In this document: positions 34,236 through 46,538 of the stretch, in pieces
How positions within the stretch are numbered: the first letter of the stretch is position 1
How the letters are laid out: each line of letters starts with the position of its first letter
Assembly: GCF_002288925.2 (NCBI RefSeq)
Contig: NW_022098076.1
Coordinates: 68,615,323-68,679,322, forward strand
Reading direction: 5' to 3'
DNA: 64,000 nucleotides
DNA from: Delphinapterus leucas
Taxonomy: Eukaryota > Chordata > Mammalia > Artiodactyla > Monodontidae
The notes under the pieces: generated by a model
Told to the model about the DNA's origin: nothing
What the model saw: the letters and a program-made list of their open reading frames with translations, nothing else
Databases searched by the model: none
Made by a program: the position numbers and the translations under genes

Positions 34236-35601
34236 TTTAACATCTTTATTGGGGTATAATTGCTTTACAATGGTGTGTTAGTTTCTGCTTTATAACAAAG
34301 TGAATCAGTTATACATATACATATGTTCCCATATCTCTTCCCTCTTGCGTCTCCCTCCCTCCCACCCTCCCTATCCCACCACTCCAGGCAGTCACAAAGC
34401 ACCGAGCTGATCTCCCTGTGCTATGCGGCTGCTTCCCACTAGCTATCTACCTTACGTTTGGTAGTGTATATATGTCCATGCCTCTATCTCGCTTTGTCAC
34501 AGGTCACTCTTCTCCCTCCCCATATCCTCAAGTCCGTTCTCTAGTAGGTCTGTGTCTTTATTCCTGTCTTACCCCTAGGTTCTTCATGACATTTTTTTTT
34601 CCTCTTAAATTCCATATATATGTGTTAGCATACGGTATTTGTCTTTTTCTTTCTGACTTACTTCACTCTGTATGACAGACTCTAGGTCTATCCACCTCAT
34701 TACAAATAGCTCAATTTCGTTTCTTTTTATGGCTGAGTAATATTCCATTGTATATATGTGCCACATCTTCTTTATCCATTCATCTGATGATGGGCACTTA
34801 GGTTGTTTCCATCTATGGGCTATTGTAAATAGAGCTGCAATGAACATTTTGGTACATGACTCTTTTTGAATTTTGGTTTTCTCAGGGTATATGCCCAGTA
34901 GTGGGATTGCTGGGTCATATGGTAGTTCTATCTGTAGTTTTTTAAGGAACTTCCATACTGTTCTCCATAGTGGCTGAACCAATTCACATTCCCACCAGCA
35001 GTGCAAGAGGGTTCCCTTTTCTCCACACCCTCTCCAGCATTTATTGTTTCTAGATTTTTTGATGATGGCCATTCTGACTGGTGTGAGATGATATCTCATT
35101 GTAGTTTTGATTTGCATTTCTCTAATGATTAGTGATGTTGAGCATCCTTTCATATGTTTGTTGGCAATCTGTATATTTTCTTTGGAGAAATGTCTATTTA
35201 GGTCTTCTGCCCATTTTTGGATTGGGTTGTTTGTTTTTTTGTTATTGAGCTGCATGAGCTGCTTGTAAATTTTGGAGATTAATCCTTTGTCAGTTGCTTC
35301 ATTTGCAAGTATTTTCTCCCATTCTGAGGGTTGTCTTTTGGTCTTGTTTATGGTTTCCTTTGCTGTGCAAAAGCTTTGAAGTTTCATTAGGTCCCATTTG
35401 TTTATTTTTGTTTTTATTTCCATTTCTCTAGGAGGTGGGTCAAGAAGGACCTTGCTGTGATTTATGTCATAGAGTGTTCTGCCTATGTTTTCCTCTAAGA
35501 GTTTGATAATTTCTGGCCTTACATTTAGGTCTTTAATCCATTTTGAGCTTATTTTTGTGTATGCTGTTAGGGAGTGATCTAATCTCATACTTTTACATGT
35601 A
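34236..35601 (-). mobile_element. 5'-truncated L1 (subfamily B) with TSD
   Basis: Antisense L1 carrying the 3' third. Target duplication taagatcatttttt at 34220-34233 and 35602-35615. Its 3' UTR ('ctttattggggtataattgc') matches that of the full-length L1 at 44941-51776. Confidence 0.94.
34605..35588 (-). pseudogene. L1 ORF2 C-terminal fragment, frame still open
   Basis: A single open frame of 327 codons from near the truncation point to the natural ORF2 stop (ending MLTHIYGI). It carries the C-terminal zinc-knuckle-like motif CX3CX7HX4C ([18 protein letters not shown]) around residues 193-210. It lacks endonuclease and reverse transcriptase and has no promoter, so it is not a gene. The open frame indicates a fairly recent insertion. 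Confidence 0.88.
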
Positions 35602-35615
35602 TAAGATCATTTTTT

Positions 35616-38600
35616 AACTCTTTTTGGGTACAAGGAGCATGAAAGTAGTGCCCGTTCTAGTCCAAACTTATATGAAAATGTGGAATTTTGATTAGAAGTT
35701 CTCATTTAAGACTTTTTCTTCTTTTCCTTTTCTACCCAGAGCCAAGACTAGTCATGCAAGCTTACTTCTGTGGGGTAGATCATTTTATTTTTCATGCAGT
35801 AAAAGTGACACGCACGTGGGATATTGGCTTTATATAGGAGTGTATGGCCTGATTTCACACTCCACTTTGGACCCAGACATTTAATTTGTGGCCCATTGAA
35901 AACCCTTACTCTGGTCTTGCCATAGTCAGTAGAAACCCTTGGGGCATATATTCCTACACTAGTTCACACCTTTCTCCCTACCTTCACCCCAGAATTGTAC
36001 TTTCTTGTAATTTCTGCTCTCCAATGATCTATCATCTCATGTTAGAAACAAAAACAAAGTGAAAAAAATTGGGGTATTTATCTAGCATTTTTAGGTGTCT
36101 AAACCAAAAGATATTTGTCTTCACACCTAATCTATCATATTGTCAGAAACAGGAGTCCTCATTTGGTTTTTAAAACACTTACCCAAGATATTAGCATGAT
36201 CTGAGTAAGTGTTAAAAATGACTACCCCACCAGACTGTGTACTAAACAATAATGCCTGCCTCTAGCCTGACATCTGAATCATTTCTTTTGCCCTCAGCTA
36301 CTGCAGAAAGGGGCAGGGACAGAGACAGCCTGTCAGTTGCTTAATGATCTCAGTCAGGCAGAGAATTCAGTACAAGCTAAGTAGTAAATACTGAGTCACA
36401 AGCACATGCCCTCTAGCAAATGAGGTTCCAGTGTACACGAAGAACAACAATAACTGCGTATTCCCAGTGTTTTTAAATAAATAGGTATCTTGCATCAGCA
36501 ATAACTTTATATTTTATTGTAAGGCAATACAAATAGTATGTAATTCCCCAGGGACCACCATAAAATATTCACTTTTTAAAACCAGTTAGTTCCTGTCCTG
36601 TGTTACGAGTTTTCAGGATCAGTCAGTGTTTCTTCTCACATAATAAGTTTAGATACAGTCCTTCAGGGAAAGGAATGTATTGCAGTTATAACCTTCAATT
36701 AACCATCATATCTTGGTAACAATATTTTCTAGGTCCCCAGGCAAAATAAAGCACAGCTGTTTGAATTAGTATTCTAGTTCTCTTCTTTACTTTCATAAAG
36801 GAAACATTCAATATACATAACGATCTTATAAAACGCAGGAAAATGCCAAAGGAAGTCAAGGAAAATTAGCTTGATGCTTGAAGTTTTCTAGCTGTAGAAT
36901 GTTAGAGAAATCCATGCTGCATAATGCATGACATTTTCTAATTTTAACTAGACAGCTCTGTAGCCATTGCAGAGAACACCTTACATAAAACTGAACCATA
37001 TGAAATTGATGATATTCTACTATTTTTGACCTTCAAACTTAGAAATTCCATAAGGTTCAACCTAACATTTTATCTTCCTAGTTAAAATTGATTCTTGCTT
37101 GTCTGGGAACTATGAAGTTATGACATAATGGAATTGAAGCCACTCTGTGGTGTTCTGTGGAACATAAAAAGGTGATCTGTCAGACATATTAATAAAAAGG
37201 AATTTAAATATGCCTACTTTTCATTTAGGACCACCAGCAAAATTGGTATACCAATGGTATCAAATTTTGTTTAGATGTTCACTTTTAACTATGCCTCTGA
37301 TACTCTGTGGTTCTTTTCATCCATGCAGCATTCTTCTGATGCATTTTTCTCCATTTGTGCTGTGTTTCTCTGTGATGTGAATTCATCCCTATCCATTCTG
37401 TCATGCCTCCATTTTTCACTGCTTCTTCAGGTTGCACTGAGCCGTAAGAGGTAAGCTCCATCAAAAGAGGGAAAATTGAATTTCCTTTGAGTCCAGGAAG
37501 AATCCTTTGTCTAAGGTATTCTATAACCCTGCTCCTAAAATCAGTACTTTCTAACTTACACTTTGAAAGGAACTTATAAGGAAAATAATTCCCCATAGCC
37601 ACACCCACACTAGACTGCCTTGAATACTCTTCCACACACACTGTGAAGTTGATACTTGTTGCTAAGTATCTTCTACTAGGATTCATAGTTGAGTACTTAG
37701 CTTTGTACCGCAGCAGTATCCTCTGTTTTCTGTACAGTAACATACACACTACAATATCCCAGAAATTGGTAGTACTCAGTGCCATCCCAAGTGTGCTTTC
37801 ACCTACCAGGTTTATGAGGCTTATAATAAGAAGGCAGTATTTAAGTCACGCTATGTCATCATCCCTTAATTCGAACAGTGACATTTCCAAAAGTTACTGG
37901 GTTTGATCCAATTTACATGGACCACATTTATCAGATAATAACCAACCCTCCCTTTAATGTTGTGCTGTATGGTTAATTAATGGGAATTATTTTGATAATC
38001 TCAATTCTATTTCCCAACTTAGATTAGGATTTCTTAGGGCTGGTAACTGATGATGTCTGGGTTTTATCATAAGAAGCTTTTCAGAGCAGAGAATTAAAAT
38101 TTCTTTTCATTCAAAACACCTTGAGCTTCCTAACCAAATAAAAACATATTTTCTAAAGAAGGCAAGCCAATCGACATAGGAAACCTTACATAGCACAATT
38201 TGGGTTTTTTATTCATCTTCCGTTAGTCCTCTCAGTGCCATCTAATAGTTAAGAGCAATTAAAGGAAAAAAAACCCACCTCTGCCCCATACATTTGAGTT
38301 AGGTTAAGTTTTACCCTTGTTCGTCATGAAGGAGCCAGGGTTCATAACATAATGCTATTCCAGCAGTGTTGTTTCTGTCTTCCCATCATAAAGCAATGAA
38401 TCCCATTGTTTTTTATTGGAAATGTGTCAAAATGTGACAGGCTAAAAATAAATTTGCATCACTCGCCTTGCCCTCCAGACTGGCGTTCGTTTTTAGAGAT
38501 AGATGTTCCAGCCTTTTCCAGATGCAGATTAGCATATCTGAGATGTTTAGTAAAATGAATATTTAATACAAGAAGAGAGTATAGATATTTAGTCGGTATA

Positions 38601-39343
38601 TTATGGCACCACAGTAATGATAGGTTTGATACAGAAAGTCATCTGACCCTTTGCAATCTAAAGTCTTTCTATCCCTGTGACCTGCTGCCAAGTCTTGGCA
38701 CCGATAGTTTCTCATCATCAGTGTCCATCTTTTATTAATGATAGAGCCTCACCATTGTGTTTATCTTGTATTTTGCTTTTTCACATAGATTAACTTTGTC
38801 ATGGCAATACAACATATGCTTTGTAAAATTAAGTCCCAACATAAATAAATTTCTTATTAGAATTCTTGATGGTTTCATTTAAGTTTTAGACAATGAGAAA
38901 ATGCTTAATGGGCTAACTTACTTGAATCATCCAGGGTATTTGAGATAGTGTGGTACTCCACAGTATGAAGTAGCCAACTCTGCCTGAAGAACGAAGGGAT
39001 TAAGGAAGGCTTCTTGGAGGAGGTAACTAAACTGAAGCTTAAAGTGGGAATTTTCCAGATGGAAAAGGGGCTTAAAGGCTCTGCAAGTCATGGAAACAAC
39101 ACATGGAAACGTATGAGATGTCATATCTGGGAGACTGACCAGTTTGACATAATTGGACCACAGAGCACTTGAGATGGGGATAGAGAGAGGTGAACCAAAT
39201 AACGAATGTCAGTTATCTTTATTCATTGATGACTAAGGTAGATTGAACCTATAATATATTTTAAATGGGAAAATAATGTGATTATACATTTGTGTTTTAG
39301 TAAATAACATTATATGACATTATTGTCTCTTTTGTTTTTTTTA
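35616..39343. other. Repeat-poor intron block
   Basis: About 3.7 kb between two repeats in which I recognise no transposable element, microsatellite or exon. It is the longest such block in this intron and so the most plausible site for conserved regulatory DNA, which cannot be judged from one sequence. Confidence 0.45.
37285..37785 (-). other. 166-codon open frame of unknown significance
   Basis: Antisense open frame beginning MALSTTNFWDIVVCMLLYRK and ending KRTTEYQRHS. It is the longest open frame that is neither UNC80 nor a recognised repeat. I recognise no domain, no paralogue and no splice context. Composition is ordinary. In 64 kb of AT-rich DNA an open frame of this size can occur by chance, so I do not call it a gene. 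Confidence 0.2.
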
Positions 39344-39458
39344 ATTTTTTGGCTGTGCCGCATGGCCTGTGGGATCTTAGTTTGCAACCAGGGATCGAAA
39401 CTGCACCCACTACATTGGGAGCGTGGAGTCTTAACCACTGGACCGCCAGGGAAGTCCC
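39344..39458 (-). mobile_element. Old tRNA-derived SINE, antisense
   Basis: Short, diverged element reading 'gggacttccctggcggtcca' on the minus strand, with 'cagggatcgaaactgcacc' (box-B region) on the + strand and an A-rich tail. Older ruminant/whale tRNA-SINE type. Confidence 0.75.
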
Positions 39459-39574
39459 AATTGTCCCAACAGTGACTTTCTACATGCATTCTAGAAATCA
39501 TCTTTTCCCAAGGCTTATATGAGTATAAATTAAGACAATGTAGATACCAAAGAGGAACTAGTACAGATCTGGGC

Positions 39575-39745
39575 ATGAGAGAGACCTGAGATTGAATCCT
39601 GTGTCGATTTCTTCCCAGCTATATAATAGTGGAAAAATTATACCTTATTTTAAAAAAATATTAAAATAAAGATATTGTTTCACAGGGTTGTTATGATAAT
39701 TACAATTTATAAAAACTTATTGGCGCATATTGATATTCTCTGTAT
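39575..39745 (+). repeat. Probable MIR SINE, sense
   Basis: Diverged blocks 'cctgagattgaatcctgtgt' and 'cagggttgttatgataatta' in MIR order. Confidence 0.55.
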
Positions 39746-40850
39746 ATTAGCCCCTATTTTAACATTATGGATCGATGGATTGTTAAGAATGCTATTGCTT
39801 GAACGATGAAAACGGTTTCAATTTGAAAACGTGCTTACTAAGCAACCTATGGTTATTAGGTAACTGAGGTGATAGCTAATATTGTGATGTATATTTTTTT
39901 AACTGGCACAAATGAATTTTTGATGTATGTACTTTTTGTGACCTGTTGACCTATGGGAAACTTCACACTCCTTCCCTTATTATTATCATTTTTTTTTTTT
40001 TGGCTTATAAAGAATTCAGTAGATATCTCACTCTTACCAGTTTCTGGGTATCAACTAAAAGCTGTTTCTTTTATTTTTTCAAGCACGTCTTGACAAGATG
40101 GAGCCATATTTTTATTTTCCTGAACAAATGCTCTGTTTTTCATTTATCAATTAAGCAGTTTCCTCTTTGTCATTTTCAATTGAAACCATGCCTATTTGAG
40201 CAGAATTTGGTCTGTTTATGAAAAATTGGGGAAAGAGACTAACTCAATCTAATTTATTTATTTGTTTGTCTGTTTTTCATTTCAGGCCCCATTTTATTCT
40301 CTGTTTTCTCTCACAACTCAGCCTAATGTAATAAGTTTTTCCTTTTCTTACTAGGCAAAACGAGGGAGCAGTTGCACTTGCTTGGAGCTTGTGGATGGTC
40401 CTACATAACAAAATCCCTACTGACACCTTTGGTTAACATACGACTAGTTCTAGAAATTGAATATGTGTTTGCATCATGTTAATTTTAGGTTTAAAAAAAG
40501 CATCATATTTAAAACCTTCTGATTAAAAATTATTTCACACTTAAATCCCAGCTGTCTCTGAAATATGCAAAGAGTCATGAAATTACTGGATATTCTCCAA
40601 AAGGAGAAAACTAAACTCAGAAACCTACTTAAAATGTCTAATTTTTCAATACCCAAATTTGCCTTCATGGATTCATTTCCCAGATTTCCCACTATTATTG
40701 TAACCATGCTAACACTACCCTGGGAAATATGGCTAAACTAAGTCAAAATACGGAGACGAAAATAAACTAAGAGTATATAGTCATTCAATTTAAGTTCAAC
40801 TTCATTGTTTGTTAATCCTACATTACTCTTTCCTTAACAACCCTACTCAG
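39746..40850. other. UNC80 intron end, no recognised repeat
   Basis: AT-rich, ends in acceptor ttaacaaccctactcag. Confidence 0.45.
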
Positions 40851-41063
40851 GAAGCGCCTGTAGTAGCCAGAGCAGCGCTGTTCCTGGAATGTGCCCGTTT
40901 TGTTTACCGCTGCAACCGTGGCAACTGGCCAGAGTGGATGAAAGGGCATCATGTGAATATCACCAAGAAAGGCCTTTCCAGGGGACGGTCTCCCATTGTG
41001 GGCAACAAGCGGAACCAGAAGCTGCAGTGGAACGCTGCCAAGCTCTTCTACCAATGGGGAGAC
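40851..41063 (+). CDS. UNC80: UNC80 internal exon (fifth in window)
   Basis: The 213-nt exon is 71 whole codons, phase 0 at both ends. It begins EAPVVARAALFLECARFVYR, a helix continuing from ALDL of the previous exon, then a Trp/basic segment (CNRGNWPEWMKGHHVNITKK) and ends LQWNAAKLFYQWGD. Borders are ctactcag|GAAGCG and GGAGAC|gtgagc. It is the only exon here with a length divisible by three and phase 0 on both sides, so skipping it would keep the frame. The acceptor follows a 20.5-kb intron. Confidence 0.96.
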
Positions 41064-42850
41064 GTGAGCTTTTGATTTTCTTCTATAAAAATTAGGCTGA
41101 GTGAAGTGAAGAAGTTTTGTGTTTATGTTTCTTCATTTGTTTGGGAGACAGTTTATTGAGTATCCGTTATGTACCAGGCACTGAACAGAACATTTCAGGG
41201 GAAAATAAGTGTAATTCATTTAATCTTCCCAGTAAATCGACAAAGTTAGACATTATTATCTCTTCTGTCTCTTTTCCTGGTCCTCTGCCTCTTTCCTTCC
41301 TATAAATGTACATTCTCAGCATCTCTTATAATTGCTTCCTGTATATTCTGCACCAGGATTACATTTATTCCTGTATTTTCAACTGTTAGCTGTATGCCAG
41401 GGGCACACACTTCTCTATCCATAGCACTCTTTGGATCCCCGACCAGCATCACCAACTGTACTTTGGAGGCATTCACTCAATGTCCTGAAACTCAGTCTGA
41501 CCAAAATAAAACCCTTCTCTCCATTTAAACACACCCCCATCTTGAATTTTCTATTCTTATTGATAGTACCACCATCATCTAAGATGACAGCCTTGAACAT
41601 ATTCCAAACCTTCTTTTCTTATTGATTCCACCTCTTCCATGTCACTGATGCCCTTTTAGGTCAGAACTTCATTACTTCTCATCTATATGATGAAAGCATT
41701 TTCCTATTTAGTCTCCTCCCACAATCTCCCCTCATCTGACCCATCCTACACACTGCCAGTAAAATCATCTCCCTTTGGCGTAGCTCATCTAAAAGCAGAA
41801 CATTCGTACTTATCTTCCAGCCTCCAGACTTGCTCCCTCCAATTCATTCTTCAAACTGCTGTCAGAGTGATTAGGCTAAAATGCAAATCACATTATAGTG
41901 CTTCAGTGGCCCTCCTTTTCCCTTGGGATAAAACCCAAATTGCTTAGCCTGGCATTGCTGCTCTCTCCACAACCTTTGTTCAAATCACACCAAGATTATG
42001 GATGATAAAGGCAAATGAGCTAATGTATCTAAAAAACATTTATCTCAATGCTTTGCATCTAAGAGGTGTTCAATAATAATGTTATTATATTAATTCTTGC
42101 AAGCAGGGTATATGATTTTTCTGTGCATTGTTAGGCAGCTATCACAGTGTTCCTCGAATGAGTGATAAGGTTCTCCCCCACTCAGAAAGTACCTTTCATC
42201 CTTCTTCAGAACGCAAAATGAAGTCCAGCTTCATGAACTGTAGGATCTAGTCACAATCTACCTTTCCAAGCCCTCAGGCACATTATTTCCTCTCACAGAA
42301 TTGTGCTTCAACCAACTGGCTTATTTGTCAGTCTGAACATGTCAGTGCATTTCCCTGAATATGGATATTTTGAAACTCTCCATCCGGAATATCCACTTTT
42401 CCCCTTCCCCATTAGCCTACACAGCAATTCTTCAGAATCTACAGGAATGAAACTTTGTATGATCCTCTGAGATGAATCTGATTTCTCCATATTCTAATAA
42501 ATAAAGTGCTTTCAGTCTTTTACACGACTGTTATTTTGGTATGTTATTACCACCCCAATTGACTGTAAGCTCCTTGAAGTAAAGAGCAAGACACAGAGTC
42601 AGATACCCTATTTGACTCCAAGTTCAAGGTTGCTGAGCAACCTAGAGCAAGTCTTTCAACCTAACTTTCCTAAGTGCCAAACAATGATCCTTCTTTATGA
42701 AGGTTTATAATCTACTAGGGCACATTAAACAAAGATACTGATGTACTATAATAATTTATTCAACTTTATTTTTACTTAATACGTAACAAATTACCTCACC
42801 TAATAAATATTTGATGAATGAAAAAGGAATAAACATATTCCCAAGGCACT
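41064..42850. repeat. L2/MIR-like fragments
   Basis: Block near 41640-41990 ('cttcagtggccctccttttc', 'gggataaaacccaaattgct') and a second near 42140-42620 ('gaatgagtgataagg' and 'gactgtaagctccttgaagt') match the antisense-independent order of L2. A tail-like end with 'aagaggtgttcaataataat' sits at 42060-42080, and 'gagtatccgttatgtacc' at 41158-41175. Borders are approximate. Confidence 0.55.
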
Positions 42851-44414
42851 TTTCTGGTCTTAGAAGAGACAGAGAGCACTAAATTATTATTTAGGTATTT
42901 AGTGTTATCCCAGACAAGTTCATTTTTTGAGCAACCTTTTAAGCTTTATGAACTGTGGGTTTAACTTAAATTGCTTGGTTTCAGCATCCTGGGAGGATCG
43001 ATGTAGATTTTTTTTTTCCCCTGTGAATCTCACTATTAAATCTGCTGGCTCCACTCCAGACTCATAATTCCACTTCTCCTTCCTTAGAGAGGATTTCCAA
43101 AAGAGTAGCATCAGGACAAGGCTTTTTGTTGAGGTGGTGGTTTTTGCTTTTATGTTTTGTTTGCTTAAAACTTCTCAGGTTAGCAGCTAAAATTTTAGGA
43201 TGCTGTGATATTTTTCTACACTGCTTTCTTTCTCCTTTTTGTGGTTTTTGTTACTCCCCACTTAATTCCAGAGTTTAAGCAGACACCTTTGTTTTCAGAT
43301 AGCCAAGACGTTCAAACAACTTGTGTTTTTATTTAAAGTGTTCTGGACATATCTTTGTCAGTTTCCTGTAGTGAATCTAATCTCTTGCATGCCCAGAATG
43401 TAGTAACTTTTCTAAATATTTGAAAAAGATGATATAGGAAGAAAAAAGAAAAGTAGCTGGAATTTTGCTCGTATTAATGCACAGAGTAACCAAACTGTCA
43501 GATTCTATGTTCAGTGTTCATTTTAGCTTTTTGACTCTCTTTCTTAAGCATGCATCTCCTCTTTTGTTGCATACAATTTGTCATTGGAATGTAAAAGGAA
43601 TTAGATGTAGCATATTTTGTCTTTTCATTTGGAAAATTCCTTTTGGTAAATCAGACAATACTACATGATGATTCAGAAGAACAGATAGTAAGTACTGGTT
43701 TTATGAATACCTTGTAAGAGCCAGTATTGCCTATGTGCTGACTTACTAAAAATCATATTTCTAATGTTGATGTTGGGTACACTATCAAAAGAATAATATT
43801 TCTTTCTCATTCATAGTGTATCATGGAGGGGGGGAACAAAGTCTATAAGAAAGTCATTGATTGCATATATGATGACAGATACAAATAAAATTGCAGTTCC
43901 AGAATTCATGCCAATCTCCAAGCTCATTAGCATGATAGTGCCTTTCTCATAAAATAGCATAATCAGAAACAGTCTGAAGAACTGTGACTTCTTATTTTTT
44001 ACTGCAGCAAAATCCTTCATTAGAAACAACTGCAAAACAAAACAAACAAAAAAACCTGACAAACAACAACAACAAAATCAACTGCATACTCCCTTATGTG
44101 AAACCTATAAAATAGATGACCTTTGAGGAAATAGAAATATTTTCAGAAAATGTTTTGTATGAGAATCAAAAATGCCATTCCATTTCCTAAAAGTCTTTAG
44201 ACACAGTGACCTTAGAGATAGCATCAGTGCCTTCCCTCTCTGGGTTCCCACATTGGGAAATGAAACATGGTGGTAACAACACTGTGGCAGACAGAGGAGG
44301 CTTATGCTGAAAATCATTCCCATTAATTGGTTGCTGGTGACCTCTGTAATGTGAGAGCCTATTTTACAGTCTGACGTATCTCATGCTGTTTCATTCTTCT
44401 TCTCTTCGTGGTAG
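42851..44414. other. UNC80 intron, no recognised element
   Basis: Contains an A/C-rich low-complexity patch (44033-44080) but no element I can name. Ends in acceptor ttcttcttctcttcgtggtag, where a GTGG interrupts the tract just before AG. Confidence 0.45.
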
Positions 44415-44550
44415 GCAATTGGCGTCCGGTTGAATGAGCTGTGCCATGGGGAAAGTGAGAGCCCAGCCAACCTGCTGGGTCTCATTTATGATGAGGAGAC
44501 CAAGAGGAGACTGAGAAAGGAGGATGATGAGGAAGACTTTTTAGATGACA
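44415..44550 (+). CDS. UNC80: UNC80 internal exon (sixth in window): acidic end
   Basis: The 136-nt exon gives 45 codons, AIGVRLNELCHGESESPAN, then LLGLIYDEETKRRLRKED and the acidic stretch DDEEDFLDD, and leaves one base of a Ser codon (phase 1). Borders are gtggtag|GCAATT and GACA|gtaagg. The open frame continues about 20 codons into the intron, but the donor is good and the Ser codon is completed exactly at 54240, so the extension is not coding. The acidic cluster follows a basic KRRLRK patch. Confidence 0.95.
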
Positions 44551-44920
44551 GTAAGGAGACTCCCTTTACTACAAGAACCCCTGCTTGTAAGAACCTCTGC
44601 TTTAGGAGCACGTAATATTTCTCTTTCCTCTTTCACATTCTTACCACCTTCCCATGTCTCCCACTGCACCTTCTCCCCTATTCCCTCTGCATGGATGTGA
44701 GCATGTGCATAAAGCCACACAAAGAGAGAGCAGGAACCAGAAGGAGAAGACTGTAGACAGGGGCAAAGATTTGGCAATATGGAAAACTCACTGCTTTGAA
44801 GTCTCTGACTCTTAATATTGTAAATACGAAGATCAGTTTTAGGCCTACTTGAGAAAACGTAGATGTGCTGCCCCAGAAGAGGGCTGGTCAGGGTTTGTAT
44901 TTTATTACTGCTCTTGGAGT
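44551..44920. other. UNC80 intron start, no recognised element
   Basis: Donor gtaagg, then unrecognised sequence up to the L1 target duplication. Confidence 0.45.
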
Positions 44921-46538
44921 TTTAAAAAAGGGTTAGACCTGAGGGAGACCTTCAAGATGGTGGAGGAGTAAGACGTGGAGATCACCTTCCTCCCCATAAA
45001 TACATCAGAAATACACCTACATGTGGAGCAACTCCTATAGAACACCTACTGAACGCTGGCAGAAGACCTCAGACCTCCCAAAAGGCAAGAAACTCCCCAC
45101 GTACCTGGGTAGGGCAGAAGAAAAAAGAAAAAAGGGAAACAAAAGAATAGGGGTGGGGCCTGTCCCTCTGGGAGGGAGCTGTGAAGGAGGAAAAGTTTCC
45201 ACACAATAGGAAGCCCCTTCACTGGTAGAGGTAGGGGTGGGCAGGGGGGACGCTTCAGACCCACAGAGGAGAGCACAGCAACAGGGGTGCAGAGGGCAAA
45301 GCAGAGAGATTCCTCCACAGAGGATCAGTGCCGACCAGCACTCACCAGTCTGAGAGGCTTGTCTGCTCACCCGCTGGTACGGGTGGGAGCTGGGAGCTGA
45401 GGCTTGGGTTTTGGAGGCCAGATCCGAGGGAGAGGACTGGGGTTGGCTGTGTGAACACAGCCTGAAGGGGGCTAGTGCGTCACGGCTAGCCGGGAGGGAG
45501 TCCGGGAAAAAGTCTGGAACTGCCTAAGAAACAAGACACCATTGTTTTGGGGTGTGCGAGGAGAGGGGATTCAGAGCACCGCCTAAATGAGCTCCAGAGA
45601 CAGGTGTGAACCATGGCTATCAGCGCGGACCCCAGAGACAGGCATGAAACACTAAGGCTGCTGCTGCAGCCACCAAGAAGCCTGTGTGCAAGCGTAGGTC
45701 ACTATCCACATCTCCCCTCCTGGGAGCCTGTGCAGCCCACCCCTGCCAGGGTCCTGTGATACAGGGACAACTTCCCTGGGAGAACATACGGTGTGCCTCA
45801 GGCTGTTGCAACATCATATCAGCTTCTGCCGCTGCAGGCTCACCCTGCATTCCATACCCCTCCCTCCCCCTTGCCTGAGTGAGCCAGAGCCCCATAATCA
45901 GCTGGTACATTAACCCCGTCCTGTCTGAGTGAAGAACAGTTGCCCTCAGGCGAGCTACACACAGAGGCAGGGTCAAATCCAAAGCTGAACCCCAGGAGCT
46001 GTGCGAACAAAGAAGAGAAAGGGAAATTTCTCTGTGCAGCCTCAGGAGCAGTGGATTAAATCTCCACAATCAACTTGATGTACCCTGCAACTCTGAAATA
46101 CCTGAATAAAGTTCAGGACATTGGTCCACAAGAGACCTCCCGGCTCCACATAATATCAAACAGCGAAAGTTCTCCCAGAGATCTCCATCTAAATGTGAAG
46201 ACCCAACTCCACTCAACGACCAGCAAGCTATGGTGCTGGACCCCCTATGCCAAACAACTAGCAAGACAGGAACACAACCCCACCCATTAGCAGAGAGGCT
46301 GCCTTAAATCATAATAAGGTCTCAGACACCCCAAAACAAACCACTGGACACAGACCTGCCCACCAGAAAGACGAGATGCAGCCTCATCCACCAGAACAGA
46401 GGCCCTAGCCCCTCCACCAGGAAGCCTACACAACACAATGAAGCAACCTTAGCCAATGGGGGCAGACACCAAAAATAACGGGAAATATGAACCTGCAGCC
46501 TGTGAAAAGGAGACCCCAAACACAGTAAGTTAGGCAAA

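Noticed and set aside
44551..44615. Extension of the exon 44415-44550 into the following 60 bases
   Set aside because: The frame stays open by chance. A good donor lies at 44551 and the split Ser codon is completed exactly at 54240.
45620..46069. 149-codon minus-strand open frame in a GC-richer region
   Set aside because: It lies in the 5' UTR of the full-length sense L1, not in a gene.
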